This document shows positions 1 to 6,119 of a DNA stretch of 6,501 nt, one piece after another (the first letter of the stretch is position 1; each line of letters opens with the position of its first letter). The notes under the pieces are model-generated. The model was not told the origin of the DNA. It did not search any database and saw only the letters and a program-made list of their open reading frames with translations. Made by a program: the position numbers and the translations under genes. The stretch covers positions 1 through 6,501 of the forward strand of contig JAQCER010000212.1 in assembly GCA_027618625.1 (NCBI GenBank). The letters run 5' to 3'. This stretch comes from Verrucomicrobiota bacterium. GTDB lineage: Bacteria > Verrucomicrobiota > Verrucomicrobiia > Verrucomicrobiales > DEV007.

Positions 1-2
1 CG

Positions 3-797
3 GTGCTGTTGCGGGGATCGAGTGGCTCGGCAGGTCTAGGTCAGGAGGCTCCGGAAGCCGCGAAGCCGAACATTCCTCCCGAATCACAGGAGCCACGGGC
101 GGGTTATCTTGGGTTGAGCGTGGATGATGTGCCTGCAGCAGTCCGGGCGCAGACGACTCTTGACGATGGATTCGGCCTGAGCGTTGTCTTCGTAGTGCCG
201 GGTGGCCCGAGCGACAATGCCGGGCTGCGTCGATACGATATCGTCACTGCATTCGATGAGCAAAGGCTGGCCGAACCTGGCACGCTGAGGAAGCTGGCGG
301 CGGCAAAGGCACCCGGCGATGAGGTGACGCTGAAGGTGCTGCGCAGGGGGGAGGAGCGGCAAGTGCTGGTTACGATCGGAGATTTGCGTGATGCACCGGA
401 AGGGCTTGTCGGGGACGATGCTCAGCAGAACAGGACGCCTGTAGATTCGCTGCTGGAACTGTTCGAACTTGGGGGAGGCTTGGAGCGCTCCGACTTTAGT
501 GATTCGATCAGTGCGCTGCTCAATGATCTGCGCAAACGGTCGGGAAAAGGTGGAATTCTCCGGGAAACGATCGGAAACATGGAGCACCTCCACATTTCTA
601 CTTCAGAGTTGGACATCGTGATTCTCAACCAGGGGAAGGACGGCCCGCCCTGGATCTCTGCACACGCCAAAGACGGCGCGAGTGTATTCACCGGGTTTCT
701 GGGGAAAGGCACTCCTCTTGAGCTGCGTCAGATGATCGACCGACTCCGTCAATCAGAACTGCTTCCATCCAAGTCCGGGAACGAAGACGGGCAGTGA
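3..797 (+). CDS. PDZ-domain protein, 5' end outside the window
   Basis: A partial gene: the reading frame is open to the left edge, and the first in-frame GTG (base 3) is probably an internal codon. The visible 264 residues begin with a Gly/Ser/Pro-rich linker (about 1-33). A PDZ domain follows at about 34-127, with the carboxylate-binding loop GYLGLSV at 34-40, the GGPSDNAGLRRYDIV segment typical of HtrA-type PDZ domains, and the LKVLRRGEE strand near its end. The remaining 135 residues match no family I know and contain no protease triad. PDZ domains of this kind bind exposed C-termini, often in the periplasm; the missing N-terminus may hold a signal peptide or anchor, which I cannot see. 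It ends 49 bp before rlmN on the same strand with no terminator between, so cotranscription is plausible. The PDZ call is firm; the function is unknown. Confidence 0.8.
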   Translation: MLLRGSSGSAGLGQEAPEAAKPNIPPESQEPRAGYLGLSVDDVPAAVRAQTTLDDGFGLSVVFVVPGGPSDNAGLRRYDIVTAFDEQRLAEPGTLRKLAAAKAPGDEVTLKVLRRGEERQVLVTIGDLRDAPEGLVGDDAQQNRTPVDSLLELFELGGGLERSDFSDSISALLNDLRKRSGKGGILRETIGNMEHLHISTSELDIVILNQGKDGPPWISAHAKDGASVFTGFLGKGTPLELRQMIDRLRQSELLPSKSGNEDGQ

Positions 798-846
798 TGG
801 ATTTCCCGCTTGTGGCCGGGCAACCCCGGGCGGAGATTGCCCCACA

Positions 847-1932
847 ATGACTCAGGCCCAAGCCAGAACACCGGTATCTGCCGTGACCGGAATGCTTCCC
901 GACGAACTTGAATCCGATTTCATCGGGATCGGTGAACCCAAATACCGTGCCCGGCAACTGCTGGAGTGGATCTATGACAAGCGGGCAGTGCGCTACGAGG
1001 AGATGACGAATCTGGGCAAAGGCTTGCGCGAAAAGTTGCAGCAATGGCGTGCGTTGACCACGATGGAGTGCGTCACCGTGCAGGGATCCAATGACACGAC
1101 CCGCAAGTTCCTCTTTCGCCTGCACGATGGTCGCTATGTCGAGACCGTGCTCATTCCTGCTTCGCCAGCTCTCTATGGCAGCGCGTCGGATCGACGCACA
1201 GTGTGCGTTTCCAGTCAGGTGGGCTGCGCTTACGATTGCAAATTCTGCGCCAGTGGGCTCGCCGGGTTCACTCGCAATCTTGGGGCGGACGAGATCGTCG
1301 AACAATTGTTGCAAGTCGAACGGCAGTCCGGCGAGAAAATCAACAACATCGTGTTCATGGGCATGGGTGAGCCGCTCGCCAATCTCACCAACGTGCTGCG
1401 TGCGATCCAGATCATCAATGCCGAGTGGGGGATGCACATTGGTGCGCGGCACATGACCCTTTCCACGAGCGGGCTGGCTCCACAGATTGAGAAACTGGCC
1501 GACCAGCCACTGCAGATTCGGCTCGCCATCTCCCTGCACGGAGCCACCGATGAAGTGCGTGAGCAGATCATGCCCGTGAATCGCAGGTATCCACTCGAAC
1601 GCCTATTCGATTCGCTGCACTACTACACCGAACGCAAGAAGCAGATGATCAGTTTTGAGTTCATCTTGATCCAGAATGTCAACGACAGCCTCAGTCAGGC
1701 CCGTGCGCTGGCCAAGCGTGCGAAAGAGATCGGGGCAAAGGTCAACTTGATCCCGTACAATACCGTCGAAGGACTGCCGTGGAAGCGTCCCGAGGAAACT
1801 CAGCAATTGGCATTTCTAAAGGTGCTGCAGGATGCCGGTGTGAAGGCGACCTTGCGCAAGGAAAAAGGCCACGATATCGATGCCGCATGCGGTCAGTTGC
1901 GGCTTAGGCAGGAGGCTGCCGATGCGAGTTGA
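847..1932 (+). CDS. rlmN: 23S rRNA (A2503-C2)/tRNA (A37-C2) methyltransferase RlmN
   Basis: Radical-SAM enzyme that methylates C2 of adenosine 2503 in 23S rRNA and of A37 in some tRNAs, acting in the cytoplasm on translational accuracy. The protein has 361 residues, a normal length. The 4Fe-4S cluster motif CxxxCxxC is at C127, C131 and C134. The preceding VCVSSQVGC block matches the family signature and contains a conserved Cys (C120). The SAM-binding GMGEP is at 172-176. The catalytic C-terminal cysteine is C348 in AACGQLR, the residue that carries the methyl group in the mechanism known for E. coli RlmN. All key residues are present, so it should be active. The start at 847 is preceded by GGAG at 832-835, 11 nt away, a weak ribosome site. 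Its end overlaps folP by 11 bp, implying translational coupling. Confidence 0.96.
   Translation: MTQAQARTPVSAVTGMLPDELESDFIGIGEPKYRARQLLEWIYDKRAVRYEEMTNLGKGLREKLQQWRALTTMECVTVQGSNDTTRKFLFRLHDGRYVETVLIPASPALYGSASDRRTVCVSSQVGCAYDCKFCASGLAGFTRNLGADEIVEQLLQVERQSGEKINNIVFMGMGEPLANLTNVLRAIQIINAEWGMHIGARHMTLSTSGLAPQIEKLADQPLQIRLAISLHGATDEVREQIMPVNRRYPLERLFDSLHYYTERKKQMISFEFILIQNVNDSLSQARALAKRAKEIGAKVNLIPYNTVEGLPWKRPEETQQLAFLKVLQDAGVKATLRKEKGHDIDAACGQLRLRQEAADAS
1910..1915 (+). promoter_or_regulatory. Ribosome binding site of folP
   Basis: AGGAGG, a full Shine-Dalgarno match, lies 6 nt before the ATG at 1922 and inside the last codons of rlmN. It selects 1922 as the folP start over the upstream in-frame ATG at 1880. 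It is the best ribosome site in the window. Confidence 0.8.
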
Positions 1933-2830
1933 CGTTCCGCAATGCATGCTCGTCTGTCGCGGCGGTCGAGTGATCCATTTTCCCCGTCGGCCACTCATCA
2001 TGGGGATCGTCAATATCAACGACGATTCTTTCTCCGGAGATGGAACTCTCGACCTAAGCCGGGCGCTGGCCATTGCCCGCGGCATGGTCGCACAGGGGGC
2101 GGATATCATTGACGTCGGCGCGGAGAGCGCGCGCACGAATCGACCGGCCATTTCTGTCGCAGAAGAACTGGATCGACTGGGGCCGTTCGTCAGAGCCTTC
2201 GCGGACGTGTTCGCAGAACCGCTGGGTTCTGATTCCCAGCAGGTCGTGCCCCCGCTATTGTCCATCAACACCTGGCGTCCAGCGGTTGCGCGGGGGATTT
2301 TGCCCGAAGGCGGAGACATTCTGAATGACATGGGTGGGTTGCCTACAGATGACAATGCCCGAATCTGCGCTGAATGGGGTGCTGCCCTCTTGATCATGCA
2401 TTCAGTGGGTGAGCCAAAAGTGCCGCACTTTGACGTACACTGGGAAAATCCCGTGCAGTCGGTCTGTGAGTTCTTTGTGCAAAAATTGGCCATCGCCGCC
2501 GCTGCAGGACTGGCGGCAAACGCTACCATTCTCGATCCCGGGATCGATTTTGCCAAGCAGCGCGACGCCAACCTGCAGATCTACGCGGATCTTGAGAAAT
2601 TCATTCATCTCCAAAGGCCTGTACTGGTTCCAGTGTCACGGAAAACGGTCATCGGTGAAGTGCTCGGAATCGCCGAACCTACGCAACGCGACGCTGGAAC
2701 CATCGCCTGTCTGGTCGCCGCGCAACTGCGAGGGGCAGCGATTTTCAGGGTTCATCATGTCGCCGCAGCAGCCCAAGCGGTGAAAATTCTGAGCAATTTC
2801 ACCTGCCCGAAGCTCGGAAAATCCCCTTAA
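1922..2830 (+). CDS. folP: Dihydropteroate synthase (divergent)
   Basis: Condenses 6-hydroxymethyl-7,8-dihydropterin pyrophosphate with p-aminobenzoate to 7,8-dihydropteroate in folate synthesis; the enzyme is the target of sulfonamides. The protein has 302 residues and a TIM-barrel pattern. In order: IMGIVN at 26-31 (N31 fits the pterin/diphosphate Asn), GADIIDVGAESAR at 59-71, LSINTWRP at 113-120, LNDMGG at 134-139, IMHSVG at 158-163, LDPGIDFAK at 204-212, VSRKTVIG at 238-245 with K241, and RVHHV at 276-280 with R276 and H278. Several motifs are altered: loop 1 reads NINDDSFSGDG instead of the usual NVTPDSFSDGG, loop 2 has ESAR for ESTR, and N116 replaces the pterin-contacting Asp of SxDT. 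The start follows the AGGAGG site. Probably cotranscribed with rlmN. Family assignment is firm; full activity is less certain. Confidence 0.9.
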   Translation: MRVDVPQCMLVCRGGRVIHFPRRPLIMGIVNINDDSFSGDGTLDLSRALAIARGMVAQGADIIDVGAESARTNRPAISVAEELDRLGPFVRAFADVFAEPLGSDSQQVVPPLLSINTWRPAVARGILPEGGDILNDMGGLPTDDNARICAEWGAALLIMHSVGEPKVPHFDVHWENPVQSVCEFFVQKLAIAAAAGLAANATILDPGIDFAKQRDANLQIYADLEKFIHLQRPVLVPVSRKTVIGEVLGIAEPTQRDAGTIACLVAAQLRGAAIFRVHHVAAAAQAVKILSNFTCPKLGKSP

Positions 2831-2831
2831 T

Positions 2832-2880
2832 CGCTTACAGTGAGCGAATTGGAGGAAAATTCCTTTAAGCGTCCTTTTTT
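2832..2880 (+). terminator. Possible rho-independent terminator after folP
   Basis: CGCTTA (2832-2837) can pair with TAAGCG (2866-2871), enclosing a small AGGAA/TTCCT hairpin (2853-2864). TCC and a run of six T (2875-2880) follow. The outer stem is short and the fold imperfect, so this is a modest call. It lies directly after the folP stop and before an unrelated gene, where a terminator is expected. Confidence 0.4.
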
Positions 2881-2935
2881 AGAAAATGTTCTCGACTCTT
2901 TAGGCAATCTATAGGAGAAAACTCTAAGAAATAGC

Positions 2936-2952
2936 TTGAACAGCTGGTTCAA
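2936..2952. promoter_or_regulatory. Palindrome upstream of the poly-glycine secreted protein
   Basis: TTGAAC, five bases, then GTTCAA: a perfect 6-bp inverted repeat centred at 2944, ending 21 bp before the ATG at 2974. Its size and position would suit a dimeric repressor operator or a small hairpin in the leader. I see no convincing -35/-10 pair around it. It is a single instance with no known partner, so its role is inference. Confidence 0.25.
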
Positions 2953-2973
2953 TCCTCAACACTATATCCAACT

Positions 2974-3723
2974 ATGAGAAAACTATTCGCATTCGTTTTA
3001 ACTGCTGTCGTGCTTCAGGCTACTCCAGCGCTTGCCTTGGTCGGTGGACCATGGGGCAACAACTCACACGAAGAAAACTCGGACGGCATCTTTTCTGCCA
3101 CGATGATCCTCAAGGGCGGCGTTGGTCTCGCTTCCTGGAGCCAAGTCTCCTCTTTGCCGGAGATCTCCCGCTTCGCTGAATCTGTGGTCTGGTATAAGGG
3201 CGCGGTTTACTTCGGCACCACTCTGGCCCGAGTAGATGTCCAAGCTCGCAGCGTCACTGGCGTCACCAACGGTGAGGTTGCGACCTCCGGTATTACCCTC
3301 GCGACTCCAAGCGCAGGGCCAGTTGCCTTCTGTACCACTTCTTGGAGAGGTAAAGTGAAGGACACAAGCAACTCGCTTAGCTTCAGTGCCAAAGGCGACG
3401 CATCATTCTTTGGTGACTACACCGATGAATTCCTTCCTTCGACAGTGATCGAAACGACCGACACAGCTGTGACGATCGATCCTATCTCTGGGCAAGCCAC
3501 CAAAACGGTTGTGACCACGACTACTCAGACCATTCCAGGAGCGGGAGGCCCTAATGCTGCGTTCCCTCGCTACAAGAATCGGACCTCCGTCCTCGTCTAT
3601 GGTAGCCGCGTTTCGACAGTCGGCCAGATTTACCCAAATGCTACGACTTCTCGTACTGGCTTTGGAGTCGACGCCTTTGCAGCTGCTGGCGGCGGAGGCG
3701 GTGGCGGAGGCGGTGGTGGTTGA
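2974..3723 (+). CDS. Secreted protein of unknown family with a C-terminal run of 11 glycines
   Basis: The protein has 249 residues. Residues 1-21 form a clear Sec signal peptide: Arg-Lys near the start, a hydrophobic core, and an ALA cleavage site after A21. The mature part is rich in Ser, Thr, Val and Gly with alternating polar/hydrophobic stretches, suggesting a beta-rich exported protein. It includes a threonine-rich stretch (KTVVTTTTQT) at about 173-182 and ends in AAA followed by eleven glycines and the stop. I recognise no domain and no LPXTG or PEP-CTERM sorting signal. The start has no obvious Shine-Dalgarno. It is flanked by a possible terminator on the left and a strong one on the right, so it is likely a single-gene unit. 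Presumed location is the periplasm, outer membrane or cell exterior. Whether the glycine tail is functional or a product of repeat slippage is open. Confidence 0.75.
   Translation: MRKLFAFVLTAVVLQATPALALVGGPWGNNSHEENSDGIFSATMILKGGVGLASWSQVSSLPEISRFAESVVWYKGAVYFGTTLARVDVQARSVTGVTNGEVATSGITLATPSAGPVAFCTTSWRGKVKDTSNSLSFSAKGDASFFGDYTDEFLPSTVIETTDTAVTIDPISGQATKTVVTTTTQTIPGAGGPNAAFPRYKNRTSVLVYGSRVSTVGQIYPNATTSRTGFGVDAFAAAGGGGGGGGGGG
3688..3720 (+). repeat. Glycine-codon run with a 12-bp tandem repeat
   Basis: Eleven consecutive GGN codons at the very end of the gene. Within them GGCGGAGGCGGT occurs twice in tandem (3691-3702 and 3703-3714), followed by two more GGT codons. The unit is a multiple of three, so slippage would lengthen or shorten the tail without a frameshift. 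Confidence 0.85.
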
Positions 3724-3755
3724 AACCAAGCTGACTGCTAATTCTCCATTTTTCG

Positions 3756-3789
3756 AGCGGAGCCGTTGTCATGACGGTTCCGCTTTTTT
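3756..3789 (+). terminator. Strong rho-independent terminator
   Basis: AGCGGAGCCGT (3756-3766) pairs with ACGGTTCCGCT (3774-3784): 11 pairs including one G-T wobble, around a 7-base loop. The stem ends in six T (3784-3789). It lies 33 bp after the stop of the glycine-tailed protein and should terminate + strand transcription only, since the - strand side lacks a T tract. Confidence 0.9.
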
Positions 3790-3803
3790 GTCTGGGAATA
3801 GTG

Positions 3804-3875
3804 ATCTCTGATGCGTTAGGCTTCCTTTAATTCCTCAAATCCGGCAACGTGAAAATATCCGAGCGCTTCAGAGAT
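3804..3875. repeat. Inverted repeat in the pseudopilin upstream region
   Basis: ATCTCTGATGCG (3804-3815) and CGCTTCAGAGAT (3864-3875) are complementary at 11 of 12 positions, separated by 48 bases. The arms flank much of the region between the terminator at 3789 and the pseudopilin start at 3917, so this could be a long hairpin or paired binding sites in the leader. No function can be assigned from one copy. Confidence 0.4.
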
Positions 3876-3916
3876 GGGAACGTGTTAGTTTTCGCAATAC
3901 CTGATCTACGAACATT

Positions 3917-4480
3917 ATGAAACAAACACTCTCGAAAATGCAGTTGGGTTCATTCACGGAAACGGGAGAAGAAGGGTTCACGATCGCGGAGCTTGTGTTT
4001 TCGTTGGCCATCATGTCTGTGCTTGCGAGCATCTCTTGGATGTCGATGAGCGGATTCAGGCAGCGTGCAGATGCAGTCGGCTGCATGCAGCACATGAAGA
4101 GCATTGGCCTCGCGCTGAACGCCTATACCCAGGACCATGGCTACTGGCCTCAGTTCCCCATCGAGACAGCCTCCCCAGATGATGAAAATGAAACGTGGGA
4201 GTGGTGGTACAATACTCTGGAGCCGTACCAGATTCACGAAGGCACCTGGTTGTGTCCGACACACAAGCGGCAACTGCGGGGCAGCTCGTCACTGGCGAGC
4301 GAGGAGGAGGACGATTTTGTGAGCAGCTACGGTCCGGCCCTGTTTGACAGGAACGATTCGGATCCCTTTGTTTATGGCACACCTTGGCTGATCGAGCGGG
4401 CGAATTTTCATCTGCGTGGTCAACAGATCTTGATGCCGGATGGAAGCATTGAGACCTACCGCGGCGGTAGCTTTGAGTGA
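3917..4480 (+). CDS. Type II secretion/type IV-like pseudopilin with H-X9-DG motif
   Basis: The protein has 187 residues. A 20-residue leader ends in GEEG and is followed by FTIAELVFSLAIMSVLASISW, the prepilin-peptidase motif: cleavage after G20, F21 becomes the methylated first residue, and E25 is the conserved Glu at +5. The hydrophobic helix runs about 21-43. CMQHMKSIGLALNAYTQDHGYWP follows, a block typical of the abundant Planctomycetes/Verrucomicrobia pseudopilins. Near the C-terminus, His, nine residues, then Asp-Gly (H LRGQQILMP DG) exactly fits the H-X9-DG processing-associated motif. Expected location is the inner membrane/periplasm as a minor fibre subunit or cell-surface protein. 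No secretion or pilus assembly genes are nearby. The start could also be the ATG at 3938, giving a shorter leader; neither has a clear ribosome site. Confidence 0.9.
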   Translation: MKQTLSKMQLGSFTETGEEGFTIAELVFSLAIMSVLASISWMSMSGFRQRADAVGCMQHMKSIGLALNAYTQDHGYWPQFPIETASPDDENETWEWWYNTLEPYQIHEGTWLCPTHKRQLRGSSSLASEEEDDFVSSYGPALFDRNDSDPFVYGTPWLIERANFHLRGQQILMPDGSIETYRGGSFE

Positions 4481-4535
4481 TTCCTCGGACTCGATCGCGT
4501 ATCTGCGATCTTGCCTCCAAATCAACTGCCATTCT

Positions 4536-5135
4536 ATGGATCCGTTGCCTCCAGACCCGGTCGCTGCCTTCCGCTCGTTTCGGTTCTGTCCCGGATGTGG
4601 AACGCCGACCTCAGGGCCCGCAGCTACGCAACAGCGGCAGAGTACCGCTAAGAAGTTCGAGTGCACCTCATGCGGCTACGTCATGTATTTCAATCCTGGG
4701 AGTGCAGTTGCCGCCATCCTCGCCGTGCCAGATGGCAGGGTGTTGTTCCTGCGCAGGCAACGTGATCCGGGGAAGGGGATGCTAGGGCTGCCGGGGGGAT
4801 TCATCGATCCCGGAGAATCTGCAGAGCAGGCGTTGACTCGTGAGGTGAGCGAAGAGACCGGCCTGGCAATCGATCTGGATCAATGGCGCTACTTGGCGAC
4901 CTTCCCAAACACCTACAGCTACCGCGGGGTAATCTACGATGTCACCGATGTATTCTATGTTTGCCCGATCTCTGATTTCGAGGGGATCCTCCTCGATACA
5001 AAGGAATCCGCCGCATGGATCCCATGCGTTCCCTCGGATGCACTGGCTGACGAGACATTCGCCTTCGCCTCAAACCGGCGCGCAGTGGAAGCTTACGTCG
5101 CTCTCAAGAATGAAGGCTTATTATTACCCAGGTGA
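4536..5135 (+). CDS. Zinc-ribbon Nudix hydrolase
   Basis: Nudix enzymes cleave nucleoside diphosphates linked to another group (sugar nucleotides, dinucleotides, damaged NTPs). The protein has 199 residues from the ATG at 4536. An N-terminal zinc ribbon has Cys pairs CPGC (C18, C21) and CTSC (C43, C46). The Nudix fold starts at about 55, and the box GX5EX7REUXEEXGU is complete at 88-110 (G88, E94, R102-E103, E106-E107, G109). This layout resembles NADH pyrophosphatase (NudC), but I see no SQPWPFP specificity motif after the box, so the substrate is undetermined. An in-frame ATG at 4440 would extend the protein into the pseudopilin gene; I prefer 4536, where the zinc-ribbon domain begins cleanly 55 bp after that gene stops. 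It is the last ordinary chromosomal gene before the cassette region. Confidence 0.88.
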   Translation: MDPLPPDPVAAFRSFRFCPGCGTPTSGPAATQQRQSTAKKFECTSCGYVMYFNPGSAVAAILAVPDGRVLFLRRQRDPGKGMLGLPGGFIDPGESAEQALTREVSEETGLAIDLDQWRYLATFPNTYSYRGVIYDVTDVFYVCPISDFEGILLDTKESAAWIPCVPSDALADETFAFASNRRAVEAYVALKNEGLLLPR

Positions 5136-5460
5136 ATGCGCACACTCACCCGCTCTCACGGCTGAGGCCTCCCCAGGTAAGAACACAGTCATCCCCCGCA
5201 CTACCGCCTGATTTACCTCCACGACTTCACCAGTCACCAGTGGGCTTTGCTGTGTTGTGCCAGCTCACCCGATCGCGTCGGCCTTCTATCAGATTCTTGT
5301 TCATCGGCACGGCACACGGGTTTTGCATAGTCTTCTTTCAGCGCGGCGGTCGCCCGGTCGCCCGCAACTCCTTGACTTCTGCAGGTATTTTGGTAGCCAT
5401 TCTCATGCTCATGGTTTCTGGTTTTCATACAGGGGAACCCATTTGGCGTTGGGCAAAATC
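5136..5460. other. Gene-poor stretch at the chromosome-to-cassette boundary
   Basis: 325 bp without a confident gene. It contains a short direct repeat CACCAGT CACCAGT near 5226-5239, a possible small hydrophobic ORF (5297-5464) and a GTTGGGC core-like heptamer (5448-5454) just before the next start codon. I see no integrase gene, tRNA or terminator. Somewhere here the resident chromosome gives way to integron-type DNA, but I cannot place the junction from the sequence alone. Confidence 0.5.
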
Positions 5461-5464
5461 ATGA
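5297..5464 (+). CDS. Possible small membrane protein ORF
   Basis: Speculative. An open frame from a TTG at 5297 gives 55 residues: a basic segment (RGGRPVARN) followed by a hydrophobic run, SAGILVAILMLMVSG, long enough for about one membrane helix, and a short tail ending WRWAKS. Its TGA overlaps the next gene's ATG as ATGA (5461-5464), the usual layout of translational coupling. Against it: no Shine-Dalgarno, a rare start codon, and no family I recognise. The frame actually stays open further upstream (from about 5132), which weakens the choice of start. It may be the remnant of an earlier cassette gene or chance. Confidence 0.25.
   Translation: MFIGTAHGFCIVFFQRGGRPVARNSLTSAGILVAILMLMVSGFHTGEPIWRWAKS
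5448..5454 (+). other. Candidate attC/attI right core site GTTGGGC
   Basis: Matches the integron core consensus GTTRRRY and lies 6 nt before the ATG of the cassette gene, the usual spacing of a cassette start from the recombination point. Crossover would fall between G5448 and T5449. The complementary left half is poor: the best candidate is GCCCGCAAC at 5360-5368, which has two extra bases relative to the expected GCCCAAC, and no clear inner complementary boxes were found. It could be a degenerate attC, an attI, or chance. Confidence 0.35.
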
Positions 5465-5979
5465 AAGTCGCGATCATCGGCAACTCCGGCTCGGGTAAGA
5501 CCACGCTTGCACATCGGCTTGCTGCGAATTGTTCCGTCCCCATCCTAGACCTTGATTTAATATTTTGGGAGCACGGCGTTCCGATCGAGCGCCCGAGTGC
5601 CGATAGAATCGCTGATGTCCAGCGCTTCTGTCGCGAGCATGATTCCTGGATTATCGAAGGCTGCTATGCTGACCTCATCGAAGCCGCATTCGTTTGGAAT
5701 CCGGAGTTGATCTTCTTGGATCCGGGTCGAGAGGCGTGCATCGCGAACTGTCAGCGCCGTCCCCTTGAACCGCACAAGTATCGAACCAAAGAAGATCAGG
5801 ACGACAAGCTGACGTTCCTAATCAAGTGGGTAGCAGACTACTATGAACGGGATGGTCTGATGTCCTTCGCGTCACATGAGGCACTTTTTGAACAATACCC
5901 TGGACCAAAGAAAAGAATATCGGAACAAAAGGAAGCCCAACAAAACGAGACACAGCAGCCGCACCTAGGCGCCTTATAG
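5461..5979 (+). CDS. P-loop NTPase/adenylate-kinase-like cassette protein
   Basis: The protein has 172 residues. Walker A GNSGSGKT is at 7-14 (K13, T14 bind phosphate). DLD follows at 30-32 and an LIFLDPG segment at 83-89, which ends the central strand in the Walker B position. The EGCYADLI and RRPLEPHKY blocks are characteristic of small kinase-like P-loop proteins often annotated as adenylate kinase, shikimate kinase or topology modulation protein. The phosphoryl acceptor is unknown, so I give no symbol. Residues after about 150 are Gln/Glu/Lys-rich and low complexity. The stop (5977-5979) falls inside the left part of the attC site, as is usual for integron cassette genes. The start lies 6 nt after a GTTGGGC heptamer and lacks a Shine-Dalgarno. 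It is the payload of the first recognisable cassette. Confidence 0.8.
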   Translation: MKVAIIGNSGSGKTTLAHRLAANCSVPILDLDLIFWEHGVPIERPSADRIADVQRFCREHDSWIIEGCYADLIEAAFVWNPELIFLDPGREACIANCQRRPLEPHKYRTKEDQDDKLTFLIKWVADYYERDGLMSFASHEALFEQYPGPKKRISEQKEAQQNETQQPHLGAL

Positions 5980-6064
5980 TCAACGTCACCCGTACAATGA
6001 ACCTCAACTCCAGTCTCGACGCTCGCTCCCGGCGACCCGGCGGTGCGCGCTGTTGACGTTAGGC
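5971..6064 (+). other. Integron recombination site attC (94 bp)
   Basis: Right core R' is GTTAGGC (6058-6064), a full GTTRRRY match, directly preceded by L' GTTGAC (6052-6057). At the left, GCCT (5971-5974) pairs with AGGC of R', and GTCAAC (5979-5984) pairs perfectly with L'. The two paired blocks with unpaired bases between them form the folded bottom-strand structure that IntI recognises. Crossover is expected between G6058 and T6059. The left core GCCTTAT departs from the RYYYAAC consensus in its last three bases. The length lies between short cassette attCs (about 60 bp) and Vibrio repeats (about 120 bp). Its placement at the end of one small gene and just before another supports the call. 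Confidence 0.75.
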
Positions 6065-6104
6065 GGCAGTTCATTTATTGCAGTGTAACAAAACAACCAA
6101 CAAC

Positions 6105-6112
6105 AGAAAGGA
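6105..6112 (+). promoter_or_regulatory. Ribosome binding site of the second cassette gene
   Basis: AGAAAGGA lies 7 nt before the ATG at 6120. It fixes that ATG as the start rather than the in-frame ATG at 6078, which is close to the attC edge and has no such signal. Confidence 0.6.
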
Positions 6113-6119
6113 CATCAGC

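Noticed and set aside
816..831. CCGGG/CCCGG hairpin between the PDZ gene and rlmN
   Set aside because: Short and GC-only with no T tract; not enough for a terminator call.
688..1539. Long - strand open frame opposite rlmN
   Set aside because: It lies antisense to a gene with complete RlmN motifs and shows no recognisable protein features.
1816..2571. Long - strand open frame opposite folP
   Set aside because: Antisense shadow of the dihydropteroate synthase; low-complexity Ser/Pro-rich translation without motifs.
3815..3821. GTTAGGC heptamer matching the attC right core
   Set aside because: No GCCTAAC-like left half or inner boxes upstream (that space holds the gene end and a terminator), and the next gene starts 95 bp away. 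Probably chance; it is part of one arm end of the local inverted repeat.
4440..4535. Upstream ATG extending the Nudix protein by 32 residues
   Set aside because: It would overlap the pseudopilin by 41 bp and adds no domain; the zinc-ribbon region begins naturally after the ATG at 4536.
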